Assembly: GCA_017302435.1 (NCBI GenBank)
Contig: JAFLDL010000028.1
Location: forward strand, 1 to 64,000
Direction of reading: 5' to 3'
DNA from: Candidatus Accumulibacter necessarius
GTDB taxonomy: Bacteria; Pseudomonadota; Gammaproteobacteria; Burkholderiales; Rhodocyclaceae
DNA length: 64,000 nucleotides
This document shows positions 18,720-28,696 of this stretch, in pieces. Position 1 is the first letter of the stretch, and each line of letters begins with the position of its first letter. Under the pieces are notes generated by a model. The model was given only the letters and a program-made list of their open reading frames with translations, was not told where the DNA came from and searched no databases. The translations under genes were made by a program, and so were the position numbers.

Positions 18720-20105
18720 TCACTCCTCAGTCAGGGCCGACTTCATCCGATCGAGCAGCGGCTTGAACAGATAGTTCAGCATCGTGCGCTCGCCGGTCTT
18801 GATGAACACCTCTGCGGGCATTCCCGCCTTGATCTCGTGCATCTTCAGTTTCTTCATGCCGGCCTCGGTCACTACCACCTGTCCACGGTAGAAGGGCGGG
18901 ATCTTCCCCTGCGGATCGGTCGTCGCGTCGGCAGCCACCTGAACAAACTCGCCCGGAATCTGTGGCGTGGTCTTCTGGTTGAAAGCCGGAAACGTGATGT
19001 CGACCGGCAGGCCCGGACGCACCTTGTCGATCAGCGTCGTCGGAATCTGCACATCGATTCGCAATGGCTCGTTCTTCGGCACCACGTCCATCAGCGGCGT
19101 ACCCTGCGCCAGCACGCCGCCGACAGTATGGATGCTCAAGCCGACGACGATCCCCTCTGATGGGGCACGGACCTCGGTGTTGGCCAGTTCGAAAGCCAGC
19201 CCCGTGAGACGGCTATCGAGCGAACTGGCCTCCTTCTGCACGTCGGCCAGCCCGCTTTCCACTTCTTTTTCATACTCCTGCTGGCGCGCCACCATTCGCA
19301 TCCTGACCTCGCCGATGCTTTGCTGCGTGCGACCGAGATTCCCCAGGTCCTCGGAAATGGCGCCGCTGAGTTGCGCCAACAGGCGCTCCTGCTCCGACAG
19401 TCGGTTGCGCGGCAGATAGCCATCGGCCGCCAGCTCCCGGAGGCCCTTCAATTCCTCGAGCAGGAGCTTTGTCTGCTCCTCCTTGGCCCGGCGGGTGGCC
19501 TCCAGGCCCTTGGCAGACGACTGGAGGCCGGCCAGCATGTTCTTCATCGCTCCCAGTTCGGCCTGCAGCCCCGCCTGCCTGGAGCGCAACAACTGCGTCT
19601 GGACTGCCATCGCACTGGCTGCTCGCGGATCGTCCTTCTCCTTCAGCAGTTCGTCGGGAAAGACGATTTCCGAACTCCCCTGGGCGTCGGCCAGCAGTCT
19701 TGCCTCGGCAGCCTTGACCACGAACCACTGACTGCGAGCCACTTCGAACGACGAACGGGCCTGGGTTGGGTCGAGTCGCACGAGCACATCGCCGCCCTTG
19801 ACCTCGTCACCGTCCTTGACCAGGATGGCCTGAACCATTCCGGGCCCAAGATTCTGTACCGTTTTGCGGTTACCCGTCACCACCACCTGACCACCGGCCG
19901 GCACCCCTTGGTCGAGCGGCGCCAAGGCGGCCCACAATAGGAAACCGCCAAAGCCGATGGCCAGCACCCACCAACCGAGCCGGGCAGCACGTCCATGATT
20001 GATATCGACACCCGCTACCGCCCCTGTCTTCTTCTCGCAGACATCACTGACATCACTGATGTCGCTGTCGGTTGCATTGTTCCGGTCAAAGAGGTTGATC
20101 GCCAT
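18720..20105 (-). CDS. type I secretion membrane fusion protein, HlyD/PrtE family
   Basis: A 461-residue periplasmic adaptor linking the inner-membrane ABC exporter to the TolC channel. One N-terminal membrane segment (about 44-62, GWWVLAIGFGGFLLWAAL) is followed by the split lipoyl/barrel-sandwich domain (VVVTGNRKTVQNLGPGMVQAI), a long coiled-coil region (about 150-290) and the second lipoyl half plus beta-barrel (VRAPSEGIVVGL). The cytoplasmic tail has a small SDISDVSD repeat. It lies 16 nt after the ABC gene and overlaps or touches the channel gene. Confidence 0.94.
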   Translation of the reverse strand: MAINLFDRNNATDSDISDVSDVCEKKTGAVAGVDINHGRAARLGWWVLAIGFGGFLLWAALAPLDQGVPAGGQVVVTGNRKTVQNLGPGMVQAILVKDGDEVKGGDVLVRLDPTQARSSFEVARSQWFVVKAAEARLLADAQGSSEIVFPDELLKEKDDPRAASAMAVQTQLLRSRQAGLQAELGAMKNMLAGLQSSAKGLEATRRAKEEQTKLLLEELKGLRELAADGYLPRNRLSEQERLLAQLSGAISEDLGNLGRTQQSIGEVRMRMVARQQEYEKEVESGLADVQKEASSLDSRLTGLAFELANTEVRAPSEGIVVGLSIHTVGGVLAQGTPLMDVVPKNEPLRIDVQIPTTLIDKVRPGLPVDITFPAFNQKTTPQIPGEFVQVAADATTDPQGKIPPFYRGQVVVTEAGMKKLKMHEIKAGMPAEVFIKTGERTMLNYLFKPLLDRMKSALTEE

Positions 20106-20121
20106 ACTCCTAGCTCACAAA

Positions 20122-21903
20122 TCAGGCGCCGACAATCGGCGCCACTGGAAGACTGCCGGCAGCCGCCACCGGCGGCGCCGGACGAGCCGCTGTATCTGTG
20201 CGACCACCCGCAGTCGACGCATTCCCCGAGCGAATGGCTGCCAGGACCTGATCGCGAGGACCATGCGCCTTCACCGTTCCTTCGTGCATGACGAGAATGC
20301 TGTCGGCCACCGCCAGCGTAGTCAGGCGATGGGTAATGATCACCACCGTACGCTTCTTCGCCTTCAGGCGCCGGATCGTCTCGGCCAAAGCTGCCTCGCC
20401 CTGATCGTCCAGGTTGGAATTCGGCTCATCGAGGACGATCAATGCGGGGTCGCCGTACAAGGCCCGTGCCAGGCCAATCCGTTGCTTCTGGCCCCCCGAG
20501 AGGGCGCTACCCGCGTCGCCAAGAGGCGTGTCATAGCCTTTGGGAAGCAGCAGAATCAGTTCGTGAACACCCGCGGCCCGCGCTGCTGCCAGAACCGTAT
20601 CCGAATCGACCTCGCCGAAACGAGCGATGTTCTCGGCTACCGTCCCGTCAAACAATTCGATGTCCTGCGGCAAATAGCCCAGATAGGGGCCGAGTTCGTC
20701 CTTGCTCCACGTGAATATGTCCGCGCCATCAAGGCGGACGGAGCCGGCAAGCGCGGGCCAGATGCCCACCAGCAGACGTGCCAGGGTAGATTTGCCGGAC
20801 GCGCTGGGGCCGATCACTGCCACCACTTCCCCCGCCTTGAGGCTGAAGTTCACGTTCCTGAGGATCAGCACCTTGCTTCCCGGCGCGGCGGTCGCAGCGT
20901 TGTCGACCAGCACTTCACCCAGCGGCCGCGGCAAGGGCATCCCGGCGACACGAGCCGGATAGATGCGCAGCAGTTCGGTCAGGCGCTGGTAGGCGGCGCG
21001 CGCTGAAACCAATTGCTTCCAGTTGGCGATCAAGACTTCGACCGGCGCCAGCGCACGGCCAACCAGTATCGAGCCGGCAATCATCATGCCCGGCGTGATC
21101 TCGCCGCTGATCGCCAGCAACGCGCCATAGCCCAGCGCCAGCGACTGCATCGAGATGCGCGCGAACCGGGTCAGCGCGTTCAGAACACCGGCGCGATCGC
21201 TCGCCACGGCCTGCTGCATCAGGAACTTCTGGTGCAACTGAAACCAGCGCGCGCGAATCGCTGGCAGCATGCCCATGGCCTCGATCACCTCGGCATTGCG
21301 CAGATGATTGTTGGCCTGCGCGTTAGACGCCATGGCGAGCTTCTGCGCTTCCGCCAACGGCGCTGCCGAAACGCGCTCATTGACCACCGCCAGGGCCACC
21401 AGCAGCAGTACCCCGATCAGTGCAAAGACGCCGAGTTGAAAATGAAGCATGAAGATCACGATCAGATAGATCGGCATCCATGGCGCGTCCGTCAGAGCGA
21501 TCAGGCCGGCACCGGTCAGTGTCTGCCGCATCGACGAAAGATCGTTCAACGCTTGCGCCGGATTCTGGCCAGCTTGCCTGAGGTTGCGCTCGAAGGTGGC
21601 ATTGAAGACCCGTGTATTGACGTCGAGATCGAGGCGTGCCCCGACGCGCACGAGAACCATCGACCTGATCCACTCGAGCAAGGACATCAACGCAAACAAC
21701 CCGAGCGTAATCAGGGTCAGCATCAGCAGTGTCGTCACGTTGCTGCTCCCCAAAGCGCGGTCGTAGATCTGAAGCATGTAGATGGCGGGCGTCAGCATCA
21801 GCAGATTGATGAAGAAGCTGAAAGCGCCGACCGTCAGGAAGGCCCGGCGAAAGGACAGCAGCGCCTCTTCAAGTTCGGGGCGCTGCTGGGGGTTCTTAGT
21901 CAT
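20122..21903 (-). CDS. type I secretion ABC transporter, permease/ATPase (PrtD/AprD type)
   Basis: A 593-residue half-transporter. The N-terminal membrane domain (about residues 20-310, with five or six hydrophobic segments) is fused to an ATPase with Walker A GPSASGKST, signature ALSGGQKQR and Walker B LIVLDEPNS. There is no C39 peptidase or C39-like domain at the N-terminus, which places it with the PrtD/AprD/HasD exporters of proteases and related proteins. The ATG at 21903 is preferred to a GTG two codons earlier because of spacing from AAGGAAG. First gene of the operon; no RTX or other substrate gene is adjacent. Confidence 0.94.
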   Translation of the reverse strand: MTKNPQQRPELEEALLSFRRAFLTVGAFSFFINLLMLTPAIYMLQIYDRALGSSNVTTLLMLTLITLGLFALMSLLEWIRSMVLVRVGARLDLDVNTRVFNATFERNLRQAGQNPAQALNDLSSMRQTLTGAGLIALTDAPWMPIYLIVIFMLHFQLGVFALIGVLLLVALAVVNERVSAAPLAEAQKLAMASNAQANNHLRNAEVIEAMGMLPAIRARWFQLHQKFLMQQAVASDRAGVLNALTRFARISMQSLALGYGALLAISGEITPGMMIAGSILVGRALAPVEVLIANWKQLVSARAAYQRLTELLRIYPARVAGMPLPRPLGEVLVDNAATAAPGSKVLILRNVNFSLKAGEVVAVIGPSASGKSTLARLLVGIWPALAGSVRLDGADIFTWSKDELGPYLGYLPQDIELFDGTVAENIARFGEVDSDTVLAAARAAGVHELILLLPKGYDTPLGDAGSALSGGQKQRIGLARALYGDPALIVLDEPNSNLDDQGEAALAETIRRLKAKKRTVVIITHRLTTLAVADSILVMHEGTVKAHGPRDQVLAAIRSGNASTAGGRTDTAARPAPPVAAAGSLPVAPIVGA

Positions 21904-22433
21904 CCACACGCTTCCTTAAAAACAACGCTATTACCTCGGCTTGGCCAGCCGTCGGCAGCCAGGCCAACCGGCACCAGCCGAGACCAACCCGACGCCACCG
22001 CCAGTTCATCTGAAGAGGTTGTGAGCGGCAAGCGGTTAGCCGGCGCGTGCCAGGTCAGCGAATGGCTTTATGGCAGGCAGCCGATGGCTGCCTCGTTGCT
22101 CGCAGCGCCAATGATGCCTGACCATGGTCAACCAGAGTGTGCGGTTGTTCATGCTTGCCGCGACTTCCTCAAGTGCACAGATGATGGATAATCCACCGAG
22201 TACCTATTGCGGCCTCCAGGATCAGTGGCTTCGGCGTATCCCGAAAGAGCCGAACGACCCGCCAAGCACGCGTCGAGCAGGTGCAAGGTCTTTCGGCCGC
22301 GCGAAAATACGCCAGGCCGAGAGCCTGCGCATGCGACCGCGGGGTTTGCTGACACCGAGAAGGCAACACCAAGACGACAGACAATGCTGGCGGCGCGCTG
22401 ACCGGCCTGGCCTCCCCGCCAGATGCGGCTGGA
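21904..22433. other. 530-nt intergenic region upstream of the secretion operon
   Basis: Open frames here show no recognisable protein pattern on either strand. It should contain the promoter of the secretion operon, but no convincing -35/-10 pair was found by eye. Confidence 0.4.
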
Positions 22434-22661
22434 TCAGTCCTGCGATCGGACTGCGCCAACCGACCTGCCTGCCGCAGTCAGCGCCCACAACAGGAAAAAG
22501 CAGCCAATGGCCGTTGCTGCGATGCCAGCCTGCAGCAGAGTCGTCAGTTGAACCCCCCCCATGTAGTACTTCCCCTGCAGGCGTACCGCGGCAGCAGCGA
22601 TGCAAAGAAGCAGTCCGCCGATGCCGGCGGTACGTCCCAAGAGCAGCAGAAGAACATTCAT
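22434..22661 (-). CDS. small two-helix membrane protein, unknown function
   Basis: A 75-residue protein starting MNVLLLLLGRTAGIGG. Two hydrophobic segments (about residues 3-24 and 38-62) flank a short loop RLQGKYYMGG, a typical small inner-membrane hairpin. A G-rich stretch (GGGGGTTGGGA) ahead of the ATG could be a ribosome-binding site. I do not recognise a named family. The reading frame is short, but the hydrophobic pattern looks real and not random. Confidence 0.55.
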   Translation of the reverse strand: MNVLLLLLGRTAGIGGLLLCIAAAAVRLQGKYYMGGVQLTTLLQAGIAATAIGCFFLLWALTAAGRSVGAVRSQD

Positions 22662-23032
22662 TCCCAACCCCCATTCTTAGCGAAGAAAAAGCGACCGCTT
22701 GCCGCCGCCCGCAGAACGACTGCAGTCCCTCTGCGACATCCAATGCGCTCGGCGCAAGCGCCGACGCGGCGACTTCCGTCCGGATTGTAAGCGAGCGCGC
22801 TTTCGAGTCAAGCGCTGCTTGCGGCTGTCAGCTCCGGTAGTGAGTGCGGACATCACTGGCGGCGCGGGCCGTCGCAAACCATCGGGCGCATCCGCTCACC
22901 GCCCCAAGCCACACCACCGGGAGGAGTGCCGGGCACGCCAGGCCCGGAAACAGACTATTGCTGCCAACGCTCCACCTGTTAGGATGCGTCCCTCAACTGC
23001 GATACCCTAACGATAGCCACCGAGAGCAGCCG
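22662..23032. other. 371-nt intergenic region between divergent small membrane protein genes
   Basis: No gene recognised. It separates the minus-strand small membrane protein from the plus-strand DUF2189 gene and must carry at least one promoter for each side. Confidence 0.4.
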
Positions 23033-23830
23033 ATGAACCAGGACAATTTGCCAGACAGCAAGGGCCCCGCAAGTCGCTTCCCGATCATTCGCCAGGTGCA
23101 CGCCCGAGCAATCCTCGAGTGGCTAGGCGCGGGCTGGCGGGACTGCCGCAAGGGAGGCGTGGCCAGTCTCTTCTATGGCGCCTGCTTTGCCGCCGCTGGC
23201 TGGCTGATGCAGGCGGTTTTTGCCCAGGCCTATGCGCTCTTCGCGGGACTCACGACAGGCTTTCTGCTCTTGGGCCCTTTCCTCGCACTGGGGCTCTACG
23301 ACCTCAGTCGACGAATGGAACTCGGAGAACCGCCACAACTCCTCCCTACCGTTGCTGCGTGGCGCCCCAACCTGGCCAATGTCGGCCTCTTTGCCGCCCT
23401 GCTGGCGGTTGTCCTGCTCGTCTGGGCGCGCGCATCAATCGTTGTTTTTGCACTCTTTTTTGCTGGCGGACTGCCCAGCTTTGCCGACGTGGTGCGCACG
23501 GTCCTGACCTTCGAGCAAGCCGATTTCGCGCTCGTCTATTTCGCTGTCGGTGGCTTTTTTGCGACCTTCGTCTTTGCCATCAGTGTCATCGCCCTGCCGC
23601 TGATGCTCGACCGCAAGACCGATGCTATCACCGCAGCGATCGCCAGCCTTGTCGCCTGTGGTCGCAACCCCGGCCCGATGCTGCTCTGGGCCGCCTGCAT
23701 CGTGCTCCTCGTCACTATCGGATTCGCGACGTTCTTCTTCGGTCTGATTCTGACCATGCCTCTGGTCGGGCACGCAACCTGGCACGCCTACCGGGACCTC
23801 GTCCAGGTGGACGACACCGGCACGATCTAG
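23033..23830 (+). CDS. DUF2189-type integral membrane protein
   Basis: A 265-residue inner-membrane protein with about six hydrophobic segments from residue 45 onward. The layout (short soluble start with the IRQV motif, FYGACFAAAGWL, LLGPFLALGLYDLSRRMELGE, and a last helix followed by HATWHAYRDLV) matches DUF2189/COG5473 proteins. These are widespread in proteobacteria and have no established function. The ATG at 23033 gives the usual length; the open frame further upstream looks non-coding. Confidence 0.8.
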   Translation: MNQDNLPDSKGPASRFPIIRQVHARAILEWLGAGWRDCRKGGVASLFYGACFAAAGWLMQAVFAQAYALFAGLTTGFLLLGPFLALGLYDLSRRMELGEPPQLLPTVAAWRPNLANVGLFAALLAVVLLVWARASIVVFALFFAGGLPSFADVVRTVLTFEQADFALVYFAVGGFFATFVFAISVIALPLMLDRKTDAITAAIASLVACGRNPGPMLLWAACIVLLVTIGFATFFFGLILTMPLVGHATWHAYRDLVQVDDTGTI

Positions 23831-23856
23831 CCACCCGCTGACTGCCAGCCAGATTC

Positions 23857-24717
23857 CTACTCTGGCAGGCCATTCAGAAAATACAGACTCTCCAGCCGTG
23901 CTCCTGGTTTGGCAAGAAAGCCAAACCAGCGGTCATGAATGCCGTAGATCTCGCGGCTCCGGCAGAGGCGGGCCAACTCACGATTCACCGCCAGGCGAAA
24001 GTCCGCGTCGTTGCGGCGCATCATCAAGGCATACGGCTCATAGGAAAAAGTCTCGTGACCGATCGCCCAGTCTGTCTGAGTGCCGGAGTCCAGGGCAAGG
24101 CCAATCAGCAGCGCACGATCCGAGGCGTAGGCATCGACCTTCCCTTTCACCATCTCCGCAATCCCCTGCTGGTGGTCGCTGACCCTGACCAGCTCGGCGG
24201 CCACCTTATGCTGCGTCAGGGCATCGGCGATCGTCCGTTCGGTTGTTGTCCCGGCGGCGACGGCAATCCGCTTGCCAGCCAGATCCTCGAAACGCTTGAT
24301 ACCCGCAGCCCGGCGTGAGAGGTAGGCAGCCCCATCGATGAAGGTTGGCAGACTGAAATCAACTTCCTGCATGCGCGAAAGCGAACTGGTGGTAGAACCA
24401 CATTCGAGGTCGATCTCACCCGACTTCAGCTTGGCAATGCGGGTTTCAGGAGTCACTGGCACCCAAAGCAACTGCAATTCGTCAATACCGAGCTGTCGGA
24501 CGATCGCAGCCACCACCCTGGTGCACAGATCGACGGAATAGCCCCAGGGCTGGTTATCATTGCCGGTATACGAGAACGGAATCGACGCCTCCCGGTAACC
24601 CAGCGAAATCGTCTTGGATGCCTTGATCTTGTCAAGCGTCCCGGCCGCCTGTGCTGGCATGACAAGACATAGGCACAGAGTCGTCAGGATAAACGGAACC
24701 CAGCGATCGAGCCGCAT
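23857..24717 (-). CDS. extracellular solute-binding protein, family 3 (amino-acid type)
   Basis: A 286-residue periplasmic binding protein. The signal peptide (about residues 1-26, ending MPAQAAG) is followed by a SBP family 3 fold with SKTISLGYREASIPFSY, LKSGEIDLECGSTTSSLSR and FEDLAGKRIAVAAGTT, typical of glutamate/aspartate-type receptors. GGGAGAAAG precedes the ATG at 24717. No permease or ATPase is adjacent, so it either works with a transporter encoded elsewhere or serves as an orphan sensor. It is convergent with the DUF2189 gene. Confidence 0.9.
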   Translation of the reverse strand: MRLDRWVPFILTTLCLCLVMPAQAAGTLDKIKASKTISLGYREASIPFSYTGNDNQPWGYSVDLCTRVVAAIVRQLGIDELQLLWVPVTPETRIAKLKSGEIDLECGSTTSSLSRMQEVDFSLPTFIDGAAYLSRRAAGIKRFEDLAGKRIAVAAGTTTERTIADALTQHKVAAELVRVSDHQQGIAEMVKGKVDAYASDRALLIGLALDSGTQTDWAIGHETFSYEPYALMMRRNDADFRLAVNRELARLCRSREIYGIHDRWFGFLAKPGARLESLYFLNGLPE

Positions 24718-24928
24718 GTACTTTCTCCCTAACCGTGTTTTCTGCAGAGGCGCCGATTCTGACATGTCTTCGGCATTCTGCAAATCGCTTTGTTGGTCCG
24801 CTTCCGCCGCGATGGTCGCATCATCGTTGCAGACTGGGGCATGAATGCCGCCGAAAACCCGCAAACGGCTTGCCGGGCAGCACCCGACGCTACACTTCAC
24901 CCTCCGCAACGCCAGGAGATCACCATTC

Positions 24929-25936
24929 ATGAGCCGCCTGATTCCTGCCACCGCCATACTGCTGGCGTCTGTCCTGACCGCTGCGCCCGCCGAGGCAGAA
25001 ACAACGCGGTACCGTGGCCTCTGTGATGCCTCCGCGGGCGTCGCGCTCAGCCCGACGCACTTCGTCGTCGCTGACGACGATCACGACATCCTGACCATCT
25101 ATCGCTTTGGCGAGCCCGACCCCGCCGCCAGCGTCGACCTCACCGACTACCTTGGCAATCGCCAGCCAGACGGCAAGAACAGGAAAGGAGACATCGAGGG
25201 TGCCGCCCGGATCAAAGACCGGATCTACTGGATATCCTCGCACGGACGCAACGGCGAGGGGAAGATCCAGGAAGCGAGGCAGCAGCTTTTTGCCACCGAG
25301 GTGATCGAGACTGCTTCCGGACCCAGGGTAAAGGCGCTGACCGCACCGCCCTACAAGCGGCTCATCCCCGATCTGATTGGCGATCCACGCTTCGCGCCAC
25401 TGGCTACGGCGAGCGCTCTGCAGAAGCCGCCCGAAGACCCGGGCGGCTTCAATATCGAAGGCCTTGCCGCGACCCCCAACGGGCACCTGCTGATTGGCTT
25501 CCGCAATCCGCTGCCCGACGGCAAGGCGTGGCTGGTGCCCTTGAAGAATCCAGCTGAGGTGATCGCCAAGGCGGCCGCACCAGTTTTCGGGGATCCTGTT
25601 GCGCTTGATCTCGGCAGAAGAGGAATTCGTAGCATCGAGTTCGTAGAATCGCGCTACGTGATCGTCGCCGGACCATTTGACAAGGGCAAGCGCAGTGACA
25701 AAGGTTTTGCCCTCTATATCTGGTCCGGCAAGGGCACTGACTCGGCCAGGCGGGTCAAGAAAGTCGACTTTGGCACAATGCATCCGGAGGCGGTCTTCGC
25801 GGCAGACAGCAAGAGCGCGCTCTATCTGCTCAGCGATGACGGCAATGACGTCTGCAAGACCGCAAACGTGCCGCTACGCCAGAAGTCATTTCGTGGCGTC
25901 GCCATGGACCTCCGCGGGCTGGACAAAAAACACTGA
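24929..25936 (+). CDS. DUF3616 domain protein, exported
   Basis: A 335-residue protein with a signal peptide (MSRLIPATAILLASVLTAAPAEA), so secreted or periplasmic. The body has the DUF3616 pattern: short repeated beta-strand blocks such as FVVADDDHDILTIYR, GDIEGAARIKDRIYWISSHGR, FNIEGLAATPNGHLLIGFRNP and HPEAVFAADSKSALYLLSDDG, suggesting a beta-propeller. CAGGAGAT lies before the ATG. Function unknown. Confidence 0.85.
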   Translation: MSRLIPATAILLASVLTAAPAEAETTRYRGLCDASAGVALSPTHFVVADDDHDILTIYRFGEPDPAASVDLTDYLGNRQPDGKNRKGDIEGAARIKDRIYWISSHGRNGEGKIQEARQQLFATEVIETASGPRVKALTAPPYKRLIPDLIGDPRFAPLATASALQKPPEDPGGFNIEGLAATPNGHLLIGFRNPLPDGKAWLVPLKNPAEVIAKAAAPVFGDPVALDLGRRGIRSIEFVESRYVIVAGPFDKGKRSDKGFALYIWSGKGTDSARRVKKVDFGTMHPEAVFAADSKSALYLLSDDGNDVCKTANVPLRQKSFRGVAMDLRGLDKKH

Positions 25937-25983
25937 TCACGGAGAGCTCCGCCAGCGCGGGGCAACACAAGACAAAAAACCTA

Positions 25984-26775
25984 TCAGCCCGGTTGCCAGG
26001 CAACCAGGAACTCCTGCCAGTGCGGCTTGCTGAGCCTCTCCAGTTCACTGCGCAGGAAGGACATCTCCTGGTCGTATTCGGCCCGTGAAAGCTCGCCGCG
26101 CATCAGGCGAAAGCGGACCGAGACGAGATAGGTATTGAGGGCATCGGTTTCGCAGTAATCGCGAATTTCGGAGATCCGGCCCGCCTGCCAGGCCTGCCAC
26201 ACCTTGCTGCCGTCCATGCCGAGTTTTCCGGGGAAACCGATCAGCTTTGCAAGCTCGTCAAGCGGCGCGCTGGCACGCGGCTGATACATCGCCAGCAGGT
26301 CCATCAGATCAAGGTGCCGCGTGTGATAGCGGCTGATGTAGTTGTTCCACTTGAAGTCGCGGCTGTCAGCGTAGTCACCGTCACCGAGGTCCCAGTAGCG
26401 GGGCGCGACAACCCCGTGAATCAGCCCGCGATAGTGCAATACCGGCAGATCAAATCCACCGCCGTTCCAGGACACCATCTGCGGCGTAAACTTGTCCACG
26501 CCATCGAAAAAGCGTTGAATGATCTCGCCTTCGCCCTGCTCTGGCTCGGCCAGCGACCAGACCCGAAAATCCTTGCCTAGCCTGAGGACGCAGGAAATCA
26601 CCGCCACCCGTTGCAGGTGCAGCGGCAGGAAATCGTGCCCGCTGGCCGCCCGCCGATGCTGAAAGGCAAGTTCGGCGACCTCGTCGTCAGAAAGCGCCGG
26701 GTCGAGAGCATGCAACCGGCGCAAACCCTCTACGTCAGGAATGGTCTCGATGTCAAAGACGAGAACCGGCTTCAT
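25984..26775 (-). CDS. predicted 3'-5' exonuclease, PolB-like DEDDy family
   Basis: A 263-residue protein with the exonuclease motifs in order: VFDIETIPD (ExoI, about 6-14), SWNGGGFDLPVL (ExoII, about 103-114) and YCETDALNTY (ExoIII with Tyr, about 208-217), plus HLDLMD. This is the stand-alone relative of the proofreading domain of DNA polymerase B and should degrade DNA or RNA from the 3' end with two metal ions. It is 9 nt downstream of cysM and is the last gene of that run. Confidence 0.9.
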   Translation of the reverse strand: MKPVLVFDIETIPDVEGLRRLHALDPALSDDEVAELAFQHRRAASGHDFLPLHLQRVAVISCVLRLGKDFRVWSLAEPEQGEGEIIQRFFDGVDKFTPQMVSWNGGGFDLPVLHYRGLIHGVVAPRYWDLGDGDYADSRDFKWNNYISRYHTRHLDLMDLLAMYQPRASAPLDELAKLIGFPGKLGMDGSKVWQAWQAGRISEIRDYCETDALNTYLVSVRFRLMRGELSRAEYDQEMSFLRSELERLSKPHWQEFLVAWQPG

Positions 26776-26784
26776 CCAACACTC

Positions 26785-27684
26785 TCAAGCCGGAAACACC
26801 CCGGTCGACAAGTAGCGGTCACCGCGATCACAAACGATGCTGACGATGGTCGCGTTCTCGAGTTCATTGGCGAGGCGCAGGGCAACGACCAGCGAGCCAC
26901 CGGACGAGATGCCGGCAAAGATACCCTCCTCGCGCGCCAGGCGGCGGGTCATCTCCTCCGCCTCTCCCTGGGCAACCGGCTCAACGCGATCGACCCGCGT
27001 ACGATCAAATATCTTTGGCAGGTAGGCTTCCGGCCATTTGCGGATGCCAGGAATCTGCGAACCCTCCTCCGGCTGACAACCGATGATGCAGACGGCAGGA
27101 TTCTGCTCCTTGAGGTAGCGTGAGACCCCCATGATCGTCCCGGTGGTTCCCATGCTGCTGACGAAATGCGTGATTGCCCCGCCGGTCTGCCGCCACAGCT
27201 CGGGACCGGTGCCTTCATAGTGCGCCAGCGGGTTGTCCGGATTCGCGAACTGATCGAGGATGATACCCCGCCCTTCATTGCGCATGCTCTCGGCCACGTC
27301 GCGCGCGAGTTCCATGCCGCCATCCCGGGACACCAGCACCAGTTCTGCGCCAAAAGCCTGCATCGTCTGCCGACGTTCTAGGCTCTGGTTCTCCGGCATG
27401 ACCAGAATCATCCGGTAACCGCGTGCAGCAGCAACCATCGCCAGCGCAATGCCGGTATTCCCGGACGTGGCCTCAATCAGCGTATCCCCCGGCGTGATAT
27501 CGCCCCGCTTTTCGGCGCGCGCAATCATCGACAGCGCGGGGCGATCCTTGACCGAACCGGCCGGGTTGTTTCCCTCCAGTTTGGCCAGAATGCGGTTCCC
27601 GCGAGCCTCGCCGGCGGTCCCCGGCAAACGCTGCAGACGAACCAGCGGCGTATCCCCGACGTAATCCTCGAGCACTTTATCCAT
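26785..27684 (-). CDS. cysM: cysteine synthase B (O-acetylserine sulfhydrylase)
   Basis: A 299-residue PLP enzyme making L-cysteine from O-acetylserine and sulfide or thiosulfate. The PLP-binding lysine is in [11 protein letters not shown] (about residue 43) and the phosphate-binding loop is SSMGTTGT. The substrate loop [12 protein letters not shown] is typical of CysM. The ATG lies inside the stop region of hldD (8-nt overlap), so the two are probably translationally coupled. Confidence 0.95.
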   Translation of the reverse strand: MDKVLEDYVGDTPLVRLQRLPGTAGEARGNRILAKLEGNNPAGSVKDRPALSMIARAEKRGDITPGDTLIEATSGNTGIALAMVAAARGYRMILVMPENQSLERRQTMQAFGAELVLVSRDGGMELARDVAESMRNEGRGIILDQFANPDNPLAHYEGTGPELWRQTGGAITHFVSSMGTTGTIMGVSRYLKEQNPAVCIIGCQPEEGSQIPGIRKWPEAYLPKIFDRTRVDRVEPVAQGEAEEMTRRLAREEGIFAGISSGGSLVVALRLANELENATIVSIVCDRGDRYLSTGVFPA

Positions 27685-28687
27685 GACTGTACAGCCATCG
27701 CACGTACTGTGAAACGCCTTCCTCGACGCTCGCGAACGGCAGCTCGTAGCCCGCCTTGCGCAGCTTCGACAGGTCAGCCTCGGTGAAACTCTGATATTTG
27801 CCAACGAGGTCCGGCGGAAACGGTACGTACTCAATCAACCCCCGTTCAACCAGTTGCGCCAGGGGCAGCGGCTGGTCACCGGACAGTGCCCGGCAGGCAT
27901 TGACGCTGGCTGCCGCCAACTCATTGAAGGCCTGGGCCCGACCGCTACCGACGTTGTAGATACCGGATTTTTCGAGATGCGGATGATCAAGAAAATGCAG
28001 ATTGACGCGCGTGACATCCCCGACATGAACGAAATCACGCCGTTGCTCGCCGTCCGCATAGCCGGCGCAGCCTTCGAACAATCTGACCTTGCCCTCGTTG
28101 CGAAACTGCTGGTAATGATGAAAGGCGACCGAAGCCATTCGCGCCTTGTGCGATTCCCGCGGACCATAGACGTTGAAATAGCGGAAACCGACGACCTGCG
28201 AGTTGAACGAACCGGCGACCGCCAGGCGCTGACGAACAATCTGGTCGAAAAGGAACTTCGAATAGCCGTACACGTTGAGCGGCGCTTCATGAGCGCGCTC
28301 CTCCCGAAAAACGCTGCCACCGCCATAGGTCGCCGCGCTTGATGCATAGAGCAACTGCACCTCCTGGTCGAGGCACCAGTCGAGGATCGCGAGCGAGTAA
28401 CGGTAGTTGTTCTCCATCATGTAGCGGCCGTCGCTCTCCATGGTATTGGAACACGCACCCTGGTGGAGAATCGCATCGACGTCACCATCGAAGTCGCCGG
28501 CAAGCAGGCGGTCGAGGAATTCATGCTTGTCGATGTAATCAGCAAGGTCGCAATCGACGAGGTTGCGGAACTTGTCGGCCCGGCTCAGATTGTCGACAGC
28601 GATGATCTTTCGCACTCCCCGGTCATTGAGCGCCTTGACAAGATTGGAGCCAATGAAGCCGGCCGCACCGGTCACTATTGTGTACAT
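27677..28687 (-). CDS. hldD: ADP-L-glycero-D-manno-heptose 6-epimerase
   Basis: A 336-residue extended short-chain dehydrogenase that makes the last step of ADP-heptose synthesis for lipopolysaccharide inner core. The NAD-binding motif GAAGFIGSN is at residues 7-15. The catalytic YxxxK is in YGYSKFLFD, and YASSAATYG is the Ser/Thr region. TGAGGTAAG precedes the ATG. It is 9 nt after the heptose kinase gene. Confidence 0.97.
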   Translation of the reverse strand: MYTIVTGAAGFIGSNLVKALNDRGVRKIIAVDNLSRADKFRNLVDCDLADYIDKHEFLDRLLAGDFDGDVDAILHQGACSNTMESDGRYMMENNYRYSLAILDWCLDQEVQLLYASSAATYGGGSVFREERAHEAPLNVYGYSKFLFDQIVRQRLAVAGSFNSQVVGFRYFNVYGPRESHKARMASVAFHHYQQFRNEGKVRLFEGCAGYADGEQRRDFVHVGDVTRVNLHFLDHPHLEKSGIYNVGSGRAQAFNELAAASVNACRALSGDQPLPLAQLVERGLIEYVPFPPDLVGKYQSFTEADLSKLRKAGYELPFASVEEGVSQYVRWLYSHG

Positions 28688-28696
28688 GCACTTACC

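Noticed and set aside
20030..20070. Small repeat (GACATCACT units) in the adaptor gene
   Set aside because: It encodes an SDISDVSD stretch in the cytoplasmic tail; too short to be a tandem-repeat locus.
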